Positions 7,836-16,733 of a stretch of DNA of 39,884 nucleotides are shown piece by piece. The notes beneath the pieces were generated by a model. That model saw only the letters and a program-made list of their open reading frames with translations. It had not been told where the DNA came from and ran no database searches. Each line of letters begins with the position of its first letter. The stretch's first letter is position 1. Origin of the DNA: Acidobacteriota bacterium (GTDB lineage Bacteria > Acidobacteriota > Vicinamibacteria > Vicinamibacterales > UBA2999); contig JABFSA010000094.1 in assembly GCA_013140775.1 (NCBI GenBank), forward strand, positions 1-39,884. The letters are read 5' to 3'. Position numbers and translations under genes: made by a program.

Positions 7836-8324
7836 GTGCGTAAGCTGTCACTCGTCTTCATCATCTGGGCGGCGATTGTGCCGTCGGAAACGGACGCCCA
7901 GGTACTCACCGAGCGGAACGTCTCACTCCAGCTCGCCAGGACGATCAGCGATGCCGCCATCGCCGCGTGCAAGGCGGACGGGTTCGATGTAACCGTCGCT
8001 GTCGTCGATCGTGCGGGCGATCTGAAGCTGCTCCTGCGCGCCGACACCTCGAATCCGCACAACGCAGATCTCGCGCGACGCAAGGCGTACACCGCACGTA
8101 CGTTCGGCGTCACCTCGATGGAGTTTGCAAAGCGCACGTCTGGAGGGAGCGACCTGGAAGGGCAGCGCTCTCTGGCCGAGGTGGTGCCCCTTGGCGGTGG
8201 CCTGCCAATCGTGATCGGCACTGAACGAATCGGCGGGCTCGGATTGAGTGGCGCGCCGGATCAGGCGGCGGACGACAAATGCGCACGAGCGGGTCTCGCT
8301 GCCGTGGCCGCACAGTTGAAGTAG
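7836..8324 (+). CDS. Exported GlcG/HbpS-family (DUF336) protein
   Basis: The start GTG at 7836 is chosen because AGGAGG lies 4 nt upstream and a signal peptide (RKLSLVFIIWAAIVPSETDA) follows, giving 162 residues. The fold family is GlcG/HbpS, small alpha/beta proteins that bind haem or other ligands and are often exported. Family features are ISDAAIAACKADGFDVTVAV, VDRAGDLKLLLR, ARRKAYTARTFG, LGGGLPIV and GGLGLSGAPDQAADD. The exact role is unknown; haem binding or degradation and glycolate-linked functions are both reported for relatives. The epoxide hydrolase gene follows 21 bp downstream on the same strand, so they are probably one unit. Confidence 0.85.
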   Translation: MRKLSLVFIIWAAIVPSETDAQVLTERNVSLQLARTISDAAIAACKADGFDVTVAVVDRAGDLKLLLRADTSNPHNADLARRKAYTARTFGVTSMEFAKRTSGGSDLEGQRSLAEVVPLGGGLPIVIGTERIGGLGLSGAPDQAADDKCARAGLAAVAAQLK

Positions 8325-8345
8325 ACCAAGAACGCGAGGGAGCCA

Positions 8346-9611
8346 ATGAGGCGTGTCGGAGTCCTGGCGTCATCGTGGCGCGTCTTGCTTGCCGCACTCG
8401 TGGCAGCTGTCATCAGTGCGTCCGGACTGCATGCCCAGGGCTCATCTGCGCCCGACGCTGTCGTTCCCTTCAGGATCCAGGTTCCCGAGAGCACGCTGAC
8501 CGATCTCAAGCAGCGGCTCTCGCGGGCGCGGTTCGCCGACGAGTTCATTGACGCCGATTGGAACTACGGCACCAACCTGACCTACCTGCGTGGCCTCGTC
8601 GCCTACTGGCGCGACACGTACGACTGGAGGGCACAGGAGCGGCGGCTGAACCAGTTCAGCCAGTTCAAGACGACGATCGACGGCATCGATGTGCACTTCG
8701 TGCATCAGCGGTCGAAGAATCCGAATGCGGTGCCATTGTTGCTGCTGAACGGATGGCCAAGCTCAATCGTCGAGTACGAAAAGGTCATCGTGCCGCTCAG
8801 CGAAACCTTCCATGTGGTGATTCCGTCGATGCCGGGGTTCGGTTTCTCCGGCAAGCCGAGGGAGCGTGGCTACGATGTGGAGCGAATCGCAGGGATGTGG
8901 GTACAGCTCATGGCGCGTCTGGGGTACACGCGCTACGCCGCCCACGGCAGCGACTGGGGCAGCAACGTCGCGTCGCGTGTCGCGCTGAGGGATGCCGCGC
9001 ATGTGGCGGGCTTGCACATGGCCGGCTGCCCGGCCCCAGCACCGGCCGGCGGAGCAGGCGCAACTCCCGCGCTGCCGGCGCCGCCCGAACGCAATCGACT
9101 GGTCGATGCGGCGCACAATCTCGGATATCAGGAACTCCAGTCTACGAAGCCGCAGACAGTGGGGCAGGCCTTGAGCGATTCGCCGGTCGGCCTGGCATCC
9201 TGGATCGTCGAGAAATGGTACGGCTGGGCCGACCACGACGGGGATCTGGAGAAGGTCGTGACGAAAGATCAGCTCCTGACGAACGTCATGATCTACTGGG
9301 TGACCAACAGCGGCGCGTCGTCTGCACGTATCTACCAGGAAGGGCGCCACATGAGCGGCGCCCTTGGTCCCACGCCATTCCCTCGGCCCGAGACGCGTAT
9401 CCCGACGCCGACCGGGTGCGGAGCGTTCCCCTGGCAGTACGATCGGCGCGCAAACCCGCCCAGCCCGAATCTCGAAGCCGCACGAAAGGCCGCTGAGACG
9501 CGCTTCAACGTCGTCCATTTCACGCAGGCCGAACACGGCGGCCACTTTCCGGCGCTCGAGCAGCCGGAACTCTGGATGTCAGACCTCAAGGCGTTTCTTA
9601 GGGAACGATGA
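8346..9611 (+). CDS. Exported epoxide hydrolase (alpha/beta hydrolase, EHN type)
   Basis: A 421-residue protein with ribosome binding site GAGGG before ATG 8346 and a signal peptide (VLLAALVAAVISASGLHA). The mature part begins with the N-terminal epoxide hydrolase domain (PFRIQVPESTLTDLKQRLSR). The alpha/beta hydrolase core has the oxyanion-hole motif NGWPSS (135-140), nucleophile Asp203 in HGSDWGS and catalytic His400 in GGHFPALE. IYQEGRHMSG lies where the ring-opening Tyr of the cap is expected. Epoxide hydrolases open epoxides to diols, and the bacterial EHN group resembles microsomal and juvenile-hormone hydrolases. Export to the periplasm is notable, since better known relatives are cytoplasmic or membrane-bound. 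A proline/alanine-rich insert (PAPAPAGGAGATPALPAPP) sits in the cap region. Confidence 0.9.
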   Translation: MRRVGVLASSWRVLLAALVAAVISASGLHAQGSSAPDAVVPFRIQVPESTLTDLKQRLSRARFADEFIDADWNYGTNLTYLRGLVAYWRDTYDWRAQERRLNQFSQFKTTIDGIDVHFVHQRSKNPNAVPLLLLNGWPSSIVEYEKVIVPLSETFHVVIPSMPGFGFSGKPRERGYDVERIAGMWVQLMARLGYTRYAAHGSDWGSNVASRVALRDAAHVAGLHMAGCPAPAPAGGAGATPALPAPPERNRLVDAAHNLGYQELQSTKPQTVGQALSDSPVGLASWIVEKWYGWADHDGDLEKVVTKDQLLTNVMIYWVTNSGASSARIYQEGRHMSGALGPTPFPRPETRIPTPTGCGAFPWQYDRRANPPSPNLEAARKAAETRFNVVHFTQAEHGGHFPALEQPELWMSDLKAFLRER

Positions 9612-9702
9612 CACTCGGCGCCCCCGGGAATATCAACGGGTCTGCGCGGTCTGCGCAATCTCGAGTTGCACAAGAGTGGCGTGCGGGAGGGCCGATCAGC
9701 CT

Positions 9703-11297
9703 CTACAAGAGCCCCGACTTGATATCCGCCAGGATCTCGTTGGCGGCGCGAATGCCGCTCAAACACGCCCCTTCCATGTAGCCCTGCCACGAGTAGAACG
9801 AATCCGCGTGCTCGCCCGCAAACTTCATCAGTCCGGCGGCTTTCCCTTCAAGGCCGGCGACCGTCGTGAACTGACCAGGCATATAGCAGGTGTATGAGCC
9901 GAGCGCATTCGGGTTGCTGGGCCAGTGCTCCAAGTGCGCCACGTACTTCCCGCTTCGTGTCGCCGCGCGCGCCTTCATGCCCGGCAACACTCCATCGAAG
10001 GCCGTGAGAAACACATCGACCTGATTCTGAATCTGCCGCGTCCGTAGCGATGCGCCCCGCTCGCCGCTCGCGTAATCGGTGATGATGCCGAACTCCTGCG
10101 ATCGACCTCGGTTCGTTTCCCACGCGTTCTGCAGGTTCCTCAGGTCGCTGTACACGCCGCCAGACGACCCGTGCAGCTCTTCCCATGGCCGACCGTTGAA
10201 GACCACCATGGTCTTGCTGTTGGTGCCGTAGCCCAAGGTGGCGATTGCCCGCTGCTTGTCCGCCGAGAGGCCGAGCGAGCTGTCGAGATCGACCTGCCGC
10301 AGAACGGTGAAAGGGATCGCCAGCACGACGGCGTCGGCGAGTTCGGGGCGAGTGGACCCGTTGACGTAGAGCTGATAACGTCCCGTCGCATTGCGCGCGA
10401 GTTTCGTCAGCCGTGCACCGGTCCCCACGGGTGTCCGGAGCCTGCCGGCAAGACCCTGGACTATGCCGTCATTGCCGTCACGCAGGTGGTATCGTTCGTC
10501 GCTTACGCCGAACGGCTCGAACTTCGACTGTCTGTTGAGGCGCATGAAACCGAGACAATTCAGCGTGCTCTGCTGCCATGTTTCGAGTCCGTACTCGGCG
10601 AGGTAGGCCTCGTTCAGGGACAGCAGCGACGAGCGGCATGCCGTTGGTGCGCGTGGCGAAGTACGTTGCGAGGTCGATATTGTCGTACGCGAGGTCCGCT
10701 CCGGTTTTATTGTAGAAAGTCGCTGCGCCGCTGATGGCGTGCAAATCGTCCCGCATCCCCGCGACGATGGCGCGGAACTCGTCCACAACATCTTCCTCTG
10801 ACCACTCGCGCCCCAGAAAGTAGTAGGTCTCGTGGCCGCTTTTCTTCGCGTACGACTCGAGCGCCAGGCCAAACGCGTTGGCATACCCGATCATCGTCTT
10901 GTGGCCCGTGTCGATGAGCTCTCCTCCGTTCTCGCAAGCCATGCCGGGGACGAGGCGCGCGATTGCTGAAGCATCGGCCTCCCAGTCGCGTTGCGGCTTC
11001 GTAGACCACTGCGGCGATGCCCCGGGACTGGAGCCGATCGGCGCAAGCGAGGCCCGCGAGCCCGGCTCCGACGATGGCGACCCGTGGGGCGGCGGCGAAG
11101 AGTCGCACACTCCCAAGAGCTGACGCTGCGATCGTGGCGCGCCCGACAGATCCGATGAACGTCCGGCGGGTGAGTCGGCGTGAGCGAGTCTCTTCGTCGC
11201 GGCCGATGGCCTCGCGCGTGGAGACGCGATCGCGATTGGCGGCGGTGGCAATCTGCCAGGCTCTGAGCAGTTGTCGAACACTGGTGCTTCGCGGCAT
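9703..11297 (-). pseudogene. Flavin monoamine oxidase-like, Tat-exported, broken by two frameshifts
   Basis: The coding potential runs through three frames. Frame one, from ATG 11297 (ribosome binding site GGAGGG), has a Tat signal (TRRTFIGSVG), the FAD motif VAIVGAGLAGLACADRL and YEAATRLGGRCFSN. Near 10955-10962 it must shift to the frame encoding RLVPGMACENGGELIDTGH and ATYFATRTNGMPL. Near 10615-10640 it shifts again to LNEAYLAEYGLETW and continues to the C-terminal FAD motif FAGEHADSFYSWQGYMEGAC. Each shift equals one extra base. Repaired, the product would be about 530 residues, normal for a bacterial FAD amine oxidase. All motifs are well preserved, so either the decay is recent or the sequence has indel errors. 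The downstream neighbour (epoxide hydrolase) is convergent. Confidence 0.85.
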
Positions 11298-11446
11298 AGA
11301 GCTCCCTCCGGACGTTCGATTACCCGGCAAGTGACTGGGCTTTACGCGTCAAGACGAGAGCGCGACCAGTGTCGGCGCGGTTTGTGTGCACGACTGTGAA
11401 GCGCCTGGCGCTCAGACCTAAGCCGCGCGGTCGTCACCCGCCACGC

Positions 11447-11452
11447 TATAAT
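11447..11452 (+). promoter_or_regulatory. -10 box TATAAT, 7 nt before an ATG at 11460
   Basis: A perfect TATAAT ends 7 nt before ATG 11460. That ATG is out of frame with the long downstream gene and opens only an 8-codon peptide (MLTPCHLE). One extra C in the CCCC run at 11467-11470 would fuse it in frame as MLTPVPSRIAILAAG, which suggests a missing base. Confidence 0.6.
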
Positions 11453-11470
11453 TTCCCCGATGCTCACCCC

Positions 11471-13750
11471 GTGCCATCTCGAATAGCCATCCTTGCGGCC
11501 GGTGCGGCGCTCGCGTTGTTTCCATCCAGGGCCTGGCCGGCGCAGCAGCTTGCGCAGGGTCGCCCGACGATTCCGTCGCTGCTCGACGGACCACCAGCGC
11601 CTGTCCCGCCAGCCGTGGTTTCGCGCGACGCCGAGGGGCATGTCACGGTTCGTGCGATCCACTTGAGCGAACGGCTCGTGCTTGACGGTCGCCTCGACGA
11701 CCAGCTCTACCACGACACCGCCCCCTTCAGCGATTTCATCCAGCAGGAGCCGCGGGCGGGGAGCCCTGCCACGGAGAAGACGGATGTGTGGATCGGGTAC
11801 GACGAGGACGCGATCTACGTGGGCGCGCGTCTCTGGGAGAGCGACTCGTCGAAGCGCGTGATGAGCGACATGCGCCGCGACTCCAGCAACCTCTACAACA
11901 ACGACCACTTCGCCGTGATGCTCGACACGTTCTACGACCGGCGGAACGGGTACGTGTTTTCGGCCAATGCGCAAGGCGGCAAGTTTGACGCGCAGGTGGC
12001 CAACGAAAACTCCAACGACGACTGGAACACGATCTGGGAGACGAAGGCGGCCGACTTCGACGGCGGCTGGACCATCGAGTTTCGTATCCCGTTCCGTTCG
12101 ATCCGGTTCCGGGAAAGCGCCACTGCCTGGGGCATCAACTTCAGGCGTCTTGTCCGCTGGAAGACCGAGGCCTCCTTTCTGGTGCCCGTCCCCGCGTCGT
12201 ATGGCACCGGCGGCCTTAACAAGGCCTCCGGAGCGGCCACGCTGGTGGGCTTCGACGCGCCGGCGCAGCGACAGCACCTGGACGTCAAAGGTTACGCACT
12301 CGGATCACTCGCCACGAATCGCACGGCACGTCCGGCAATCAGCAACGACGGAAACGGCGAAGTCGGCTTCGAAGCGAAGTGGGCTCCCACGCAGAGCTAC
12401 GTGACCGACTTCACGTACAACACCGACTTCGCTCAGGTGGAAGACGACGAGCAGCAGCTCAATCTGACGCGGTTCTCGTTGCAGTTTCCCGAGAAGCGTG
12501 AGTTCTTCCTCGATGGCGACCAGTTCTTCGGCTTCGGGACGCAGAGCGGGGCGCAAGGCACCAACCCCGAGATTCCCACCATCTTCTTCAGTCGCCGCAT
12601 CGGGCTCGAGGACGGTGGAGTCGTGCCCATCATGGGAGGTGCGCGCCTGCTCGGACGGAGCGGCCGCAATCAGATCGGGATCCTCCAGATGCGGACTGGG
12701 GAGGTGCCAGCGCTGCGCGCCGTCGCAACCGACTTCTCGGCGATGCGGGTGCAGCGCGAAATCCTTCGCCGCAGCCGTATCGGGATGATTGCCACGCGCC
12801 GTGCGCCTGCCGCGAACGGTTCGCAGAACTACGCGTACGGGGCAGACGCGGTGTTCCAGTTCTATCAGAACATCCAGTTCATCGAGTACGTCGCGAAGAC
12901 CTATACAGCGAATCGCACCGGCAACGACCTGAGCTACCGCACGCGGTTCATCTGGAACGCTGACCGCTGGGGAGTCGATACCGAGCGCATGTTCGCCGGT
13001 GAGGACTTCAACCCGGAGATCGGCTACCTCCGCCGGCCAGAAGGCTTCCACCGCAACCACGGTTCGCTGCGCTTCAGCCCAAGGCCCCGCAATCTGCGCG
13101 GCGTTCGGAAGGTCTACTTCCAGGGCGACATCGAGTACTTCACCAACGCCGCCGACACGCACGTGGAAACACGCGATCAGAAGGCGCTCTTCCGCACCGA
13201 CTTCACGAGCGGCGACCGCACGCAGGTCGATTTCACGCAGTCTTACGAAGCGATTCGTCTGCCGTTCACGTTGGCCAAGGGCGTCGTGGTTCCGATCGGC
13301 GGCTACGACTTCGGCCAGGTGACCGCCAGCTACACGTTTGGACCGCAGCGCCCGCTGAGCGGTACGTTCACGGCGATCCATGGCGGCTTCTACGGTGGGA
13401 CGACCACCGAGGTGGGCTGGCGGGGACGAATCGAGTTCTCACCACAGTTCTACGCCGAGCCCACGGTCCGGCTCAACCACGTCGATACGCCGTTTGGGAG
13501 TGGGTACTCCAACCTGGTCAGCAGCCGCCTGACCTATACGATTACGCCTCAGATGTTCGTCTCGGGGCTCGTGCAGTACCAGTCCCGCACGGATTCGGTA
13601 TCGACCAATGCCCGGTTCCGCTGGGAGTACAAGCCCGGTAGCGAGCTCTTTATCGTCTACAGCGACGGGCGCACGACGTTGTCGAGAGGCGTGCCCGACC
13701 TGCAGACCCGAAGCTTCATCGTCAAGGTCACGCGCCTGCTGCAGTTCTAG
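11471..13750 (+). CDS. DUF5916 family outer-membrane protein with CBM9-like domain
   Basis: As written the frame starts at GTG 11471 (759 residues), but ATG 11460 with one missing base is the more natural start. A signal peptide (SRIAILAAGAALALFPSRAWPA) is followed by a carbohydrate-binding family 9-like beta sandwich at about residues 65-240 (LVLDGRLDDQLYHDTAPFSD, TDVWIGYDEDAIYVGARLWE, WTIEFRIPFRSIRF). The rest is a DUF5916-type C-terminal region: FTYNTDFAQVEDDEQQLNLT, FPEKREFFLDG and alternating aromatic/polar beta-barrel strands ending KVTRLLQF with a terminal Phe. These proteins are abundant in Acidobacteriota and Bacteroidota and are thought to sit in the outer membrane, possibly with TonB systems. 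The true substrate is unknown. Confidence 0.85.
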   Translation: MPSRIAILAAGAALALFPSRAWPAQQLAQGRPTIPSLLDGPPAPVPPAVVSRDAEGHVTVRAIHLSERLVLDGRLDDQLYHDTAPFSDFIQQEPRAGSPATEKTDVWIGYDEDAIYVGARLWESDSSKRVMSDMRRDSSNLYNNDHFAVMLDTFYDRRNGYVFSANAQGGKFDAQVANENSNDDWNTIWETKAADFDGGWTIEFRIPFRSIRFRESATAWGINFRRLVRWKTEASFLVPVPASYGTGGLNKASGAATLVGFDAPAQRQHLDVKGYALGSLATNRTARPAISNDGNGEVGFEAKWAPTQSYVTDFTYNTDFAQVEDDEQQLNLTRFSLQFPEKREFFLDGDQFFGFGTQSGAQGTNPEIPTIFFSRRIGLEDGGVVPIMGGARLLGRSGRNQIGILQMRTGEVPALRAVATDFSAMRVQREILRRSRIGMIATRRAPAANGSQNYAYGADAVFQFYQNIQFIEYVAKTYTANRTGNDLSYRTRFIWNADRWGVDTERMFAGEDFNPEIGYLRRPEGFHRNHGSLRFSPRPRNLRGVRKVYFQGDIEYFTNAADTHVETRDQKALFRTDFTSGDRTQVDFTQSYEAIRLPFTLAKGVVVPIGGYDFGQVTASYTFGPQRPLSGTFTAIHGGFYGGTTTEVGWRGRIEFSPQFYAEPTVRLNHVDTPFGSGYSNLVSSRLTYTITPQMFVSGLVQYQSRTDSVSTNARFRWEYKPGSELFIVYSDGRTTLSRGVPDLQTRSFIVKVTRLLQF

Positions 13751-13765
13751 GGGTGTGCCCCGAGC

Positions 13766-14419
13766 CTACCGAGCGAAGCAATAGAACCGCCCCGCGCCTC
13801 CGCCCGGTGCGGTGTTCGAACACTGACCCGTGTGCGCGGCGTTCCAGGACGACATCGCCCCGGCTGTACTTTGTCCAGGTCCCAGGCCATCGGCGTGCCC
13901 GACGCGCGATATGAAACCCCCGGATCCTGACGTCCAGTCCTCGCAAGTATTTCCAGTGGCGAGCGTGCCATCCGCGTTCGAGCCCGTAAGGATGTCGTGT
14001 TCATTCGGGCCGGGGGAGTTCGTCCACTGTCCGTTGATCCGTTGTCCGCGCTCATCAACGAACACGCTGGCATCACCAGTGCGCGCGTGGAGTTCCGTCA
14101 GGTTGTTCGCGACGAGTGCCACGTTGGCGTTGTGCCAGGGGCCCGTGCCGATACGGTCGCGTGCATTGGTCGGCCGGTTCGCATTGGTCGCGTCGCGTTC
14201 GACGCTGAGATAGGCACGCCAGGTACGAGAGCCCTGGCCTGCCGCCGCCGCCAGTCGCTGGCAGGTCGCATCCGCTCCGGCAAGACCACCAAGATTCCCG
14301 GTCGTGCTCGTCACGCTCGTCACGAAGAAGCTGAGCGCTGGCCCCGTCGGTCCCGTGGGACCGTCGTCGTCACCACAGGCAGCGGTCAGGATTACAAACA
14401 GAAGCAGACTGCGTCTCAT
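13766..14419 (-). CDS. Lectin-like (DUF1554-type) lipoprotein with short GPT linker
   Basis: A 217-residue product with ribosome binding site GGAGGA before ATG 14419. The N-terminus MRRSLLLFVILTAACGDDDG is a probable lipoprotein signal; TAAC is an imperfect lipobox and the acidic stretch after Cys is typical of acidobacterial lipoproteins. GPTGPTGP is a short collagen-like linker. The body begins SFFVTSVTSTTGNLGGLAGA with DATCQRLAAAAG, resembling DUF1554/endostatin-like lectin folds, and ends SSWNAAHTGQCSNTAPGGGA then GRFYCFAR. Cysteines probably pair as disulfides. Its role may be surface binding. It converges with the DUF5916 gene, with 15 bp between them. Confidence 0.72.
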   Translation of the reverse strand: MRRSLLLFVILTAACGDDDGPTGPTGPALSFFVTSVTSTTGNLGGLAGADATCQRLAAAAGQGSRTWRAYLSVERDATNANRPTNARDRIGTGPWHNANVALVANNLTELHARTGDASVFVDERGQRINGQWTNSPGPNEHDILTGSNADGTLATGNTCEDWTSGSGGFISRVGHADGLGPGQSTAGAMSSWNAAHTGQCSNTAPGGGAGRFYCFAR

Positions 14420-14580
14420 GCTGTCCTCCCTGGTCGGCGGTCCCGAGAGACCGTCAGCGTCAAAGGCCGATTGTATCGCCGCAGGCGTCAGAACTTCGAA
14501 CCATGACCGGCTCTTTGTGCGCTCGCTGAGCGGTGGTAGTCTCTCGCGGCCCGGACACGAACGAAGCGAGGACCTCTGAC

Positions 14581-14982
14581 ATGTGGATCACGACTCGGAT
14601 CAAACCCGTGATGGTGATTGCCGGTCTCTTGACCAGCACGATGCTGTACGCGGCAATCGCGCCTCAGGCTGCCTTGCAGTCCACGTTCGGCGAAAGCCTC
14701 ACCGGACCCGTTGCGGAGATTGTCGTCCGCAACTGGGGCGCGCTCATCGGGCTCGTGGGGATGATGCTGATCTATGGAGCCTACGATCCTCCGAGCCGCC
14801 GACTCGCGCTGATCGTCGCGGCACTCAGCAAGACCGTCTTCGTGGCTCTGGTGTTCGTGAATGGCGGCCGCTATCTCGAACAGGCAGGTGTGGCGGTCGT
14901 CGTGGATACGGTGTTCGTGTGCCTCTTCGTCTGGTACCTGATCGTTTCACCACGCGAGGAGCTCCGTCGCCAGGCAGTCTGA
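14581..14982 (+). CDS. Small four-helix integral membrane protein, unknown function
   Basis: A 133-residue product from ATG 14581. The ribosome binding site GCGAGGA is 9 nt upstream and a TAGTCT box at 14537-14542 could be its -10, giving a conventional leader, unlike many neighbours. Hydrophobic segments are VMVIAGLLTSTMLYAAIA, ALIGLVGMMLIYGAY, LALIVAALSKTVFVALVFV and VAVVVDTVFVCLFVWYLIV, so four transmembrane helices are predicted. No family is recognised with confidence. Immediately after the stop lies a copy of the heptanucleotide repeat and then the convergent kinase gene. Confidence 0.7.
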   Translation: MWITTRIKPVMVIAGLLTSTMLYAAIAPQAALQSTFGESLTGPVAEIVVRNWGALIGLVGMMLIYGAYDPPSRRLALIVAALSKTVFVALVFVNGGRYLEQAGVAVVVDTVFVCLFVWYLIVSPREELRRQAV

Positions 14983-14983
14983 T

Positions 14984-15014
14984 CGAGTCCCGAACATCGA
15001 ATCCCGAATCCCGA
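14984..15014. repeat. Heptanucleotide repeat copy 5, between convergent genes
   Basis: GAGTCCCGAACATCGAATCCCGAATCCCGAG occupies the whole gap between the membrane-protein stop (14982) and the kinase stop (15016). It is the same unit type as in dnaE2. Confidence 0.9.
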
Positions 15015-15015
15015 G

Positions 15016-16614
15016 CTACACCGGCTGATGACGCGCCCACCACTCGCGTGCGTGGTCTTGTGTCCAGTCATCGCCGGGCATCACCAGAGCCAGCTGTTGC
15101 GACAGATCGCGGGCTGACTGCGGTCGATCGGACGGATTCTTTGCGAGACACGACAGCACCAGCTGGTCGAGTGCGGGAGGAATGGGCAGTTCCGTTCGAG
15201 TCGATGGAGCAGCCGCCGGCGTGTGCGCGTGGTGTACCAGAAGCTCCATCGGAGTCTGGCCAGTGAACACGAGCTGCCCGGTCAGGAGCCAATACGCGAC
15301 GCACCCCGTCGAATAGATGTCGGCGCGGCCGTCGATATCAGACCTCCCAAGAGCTTGCTCGGGTGCGATGAACGCCGGGGTGCCATGGATGGCGTGCCCC
15401 TGTGTCATGAGTGTCCCAGTCTCAGCCTGGTCGCGCGCGGGCTTGACGATGCCGAAATCCAGAACCTTGACGAAGTCGTAGTCTTCGCCATAGCGAGACA
15501 CGAATACATTGGCTGGCTTGATATCTCGGTGGACGAGGCCGCAGGATTCGGCTTCGGACAGCGAGTGACAGATCTGGCGCAGCAGGTAGACAGCGCGCTC
15601 GGCGGTAATCGGCCCGGTGCGCCGTACCAGCGAATCGAGATCGCATCCCTCGAGCAGTTCCATGACGTAGTAGAACGCGCCATCGGAGGCGATGCCGAAG
15701 TCGAACAGCGTTACGGTATGGGGCGAGCGGAGGCGAGCGATCGCCTGGGCCTCCCGTTCGAATCGCCGCCGTGCATCCTCTGACACCTCTGGCATCTCGT
15801 CGCCGGAGGCGAGCGGACGGATGAGCTTGATCGCGGCGGGGCGTGCGAGCATGCGGTGCTTGGCGCGCCACACTTCGCCCATGCCTCCTTTTCCCAGGCG
15901 TTCGACGAGGTGGTAGCTGCCGAGCTCACGAGCTGCGCTGACCTCGGTTCCCAAGGCGTACACGACCCGCGCACCGACATACGCCATGACGACGACCAGC
16001 AGGTAGGGGAACACCAACCAGAAGAAGAACTGCATCGGATCCGGACGGAACGTGGTGTTTCCGGTCGCGATCGCAATACCCACCAGCACTGGCACCGAAC
16101 TGACTGACAGCAGCGCGCCCGCCACGGCTCGGCCCGGCCGGGTCGGCACTGCCACTGTGAACAAGAGCGTCCATACGGCTACCCATGAGAGGCCAAGCCA
16201 ACGGATGTTCATGTTGAGGCCCGCCTCCTCGAGGAACTCCGCTGCGGCGATTCCGTAGCTGCTGGCCACCTGGAAGGCGAGTCCCATGGACATCACAACA
16301 GGCAGCGGAATGCGCGGGCTCCGAGTGGCCACGGCAACCAGCAGCGCAACCGACATGGAGATGGCCCCTGGACCCCAGAGGATGAACTTGCCGAAAAAAC
16401 GCGCACGATCCGCGGAGAACAGCAGCGGAGGGAAGTACGCGGCCATGAAGAACACGAAGGTGTACAGGAGAGCGAGAATCCGCAGCCGCTCCGCGGACTG
16501 TCCAACAATCTCGGACGACAGCCCTGGAGTGGGACTTCTGTGTCCGGTCGTGCGCCTGGCGCTTCCCGGACGGAGGAGCGTTTCGCCTCCCGTGGTAGGC
16601 GCCTCGGATGTCAT
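15016..16614 (-). CDS. Membrane serine/threonine protein kinase with N-terminal 6-TM domain
   Basis: A 532-residue product from ATG 16614. The first 220 residues contain about six hydrophobic helices (for example ILALLYTFVFFMAAYFPPLL, VVMSMGLAFQVASSYGIAAA, FFFWLVFPYLLVVVMAYVGA). A Hanks-type kinase domain follows: glycine loop LGKGGMGEVW (240-249), Lys263 in AAIKLI, catalytic Asp364 in HRDIKPANV, DFG at 386-388, APEQ and SDRPQSA. All catalytic residues are present, so it should be active. Most bacterial Hanks kinases carry the kinase N-terminally with sensors after it, so this reversed order is less usual. The membrane part may sense a lipid or small ligand. No partner regulator is adjacent. 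Confidence 0.9.
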   Translation of the reverse strand: MTSEAPTTGGETLLRPGSARRTTGHRSPTPGLSSEIVGQSAERLRILALLYTFVFFMAAYFPPLLFSADRARFFGKFILWGPGAISMSVALLVAVATRSPRIPLPVVMSMGLAFQVASSYGIAAAEFLEEAGLNMNIRWLGLSWVAVWTLLFTVAVPTRPGRAVAGALLSVSSVPVLVGIAIATGNTTFRPDPMQFFFWLVFPYLLVVVMAYVGARVVYALGTEVSAARELGSYHLVERLGKGGMGEVWRAKHRMLARPAAIKLIRPLASGDEMPEVSEDARRRFEREAQAIARLRSPHTVTLFDFGIASDGAFYYVMELLEGCDLDSLVRRTGPITAERAVYLLRQICHSLSEAESCGLVHRDIKPANVFVSRYGEDYDFVKVLDFGIVKPARDQAETGTLMTQGHAIHGTPAFIAPEQALGRSDIDGRADIYSTGCVAYWLLTGQLVFTGQTPMELLVHHAHTPAAAPSTRTELPIPPALDQLVLSCLAKNPSDRPQSARDLSQQLALVMPGDDWTQDHAREWWARHQPV

Positions 16615-16680
16615 CTGGCACACAAGTGTCTGGATTGCGAGGGGAGCTGTCAAATGATCGGGGCTCAGGAGTCGTGAGTC

Positions 16681-16711
16681 GCGGTTCGAGCGAGTTCGAC
16701 GCTCGAACCGC
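16681..16711. other. Perfect 12-bp inverted repeat upstream of the kinase gene
   Basis: GCGGTTCGAGCG and CGCTCGAACCGC are perfect complements around a 7-nt loop. The element is 66 bp upstream of the kinase start, between two minus-strand genes. There is no T-run on either side, so it is not a standard intrinsic terminator; it may be an operator or an RNA structure. A hairpin of the same dimensions (12-bp stem, 7-nt loop) lies at 39016-39046. Confidence 0.7.
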
Positions 16712-16733
16712 CGGCCACGCAAGAGCGTGACTG

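Noticed and set aside
9612..9702. Small RNA or gene in the gap between the convergent epoxide hydrolase and amine oxidase genes
   Set aside because: Only a short GCGCGGTCTGCGC-like duplication is visible; no promoter, terminator or start signal is convincing.
13766..14419. Collagen-like protein
   Set aside because: Only about two GPT triplets are present, too few for a triple helix; it is a linker in a lipoprotein.
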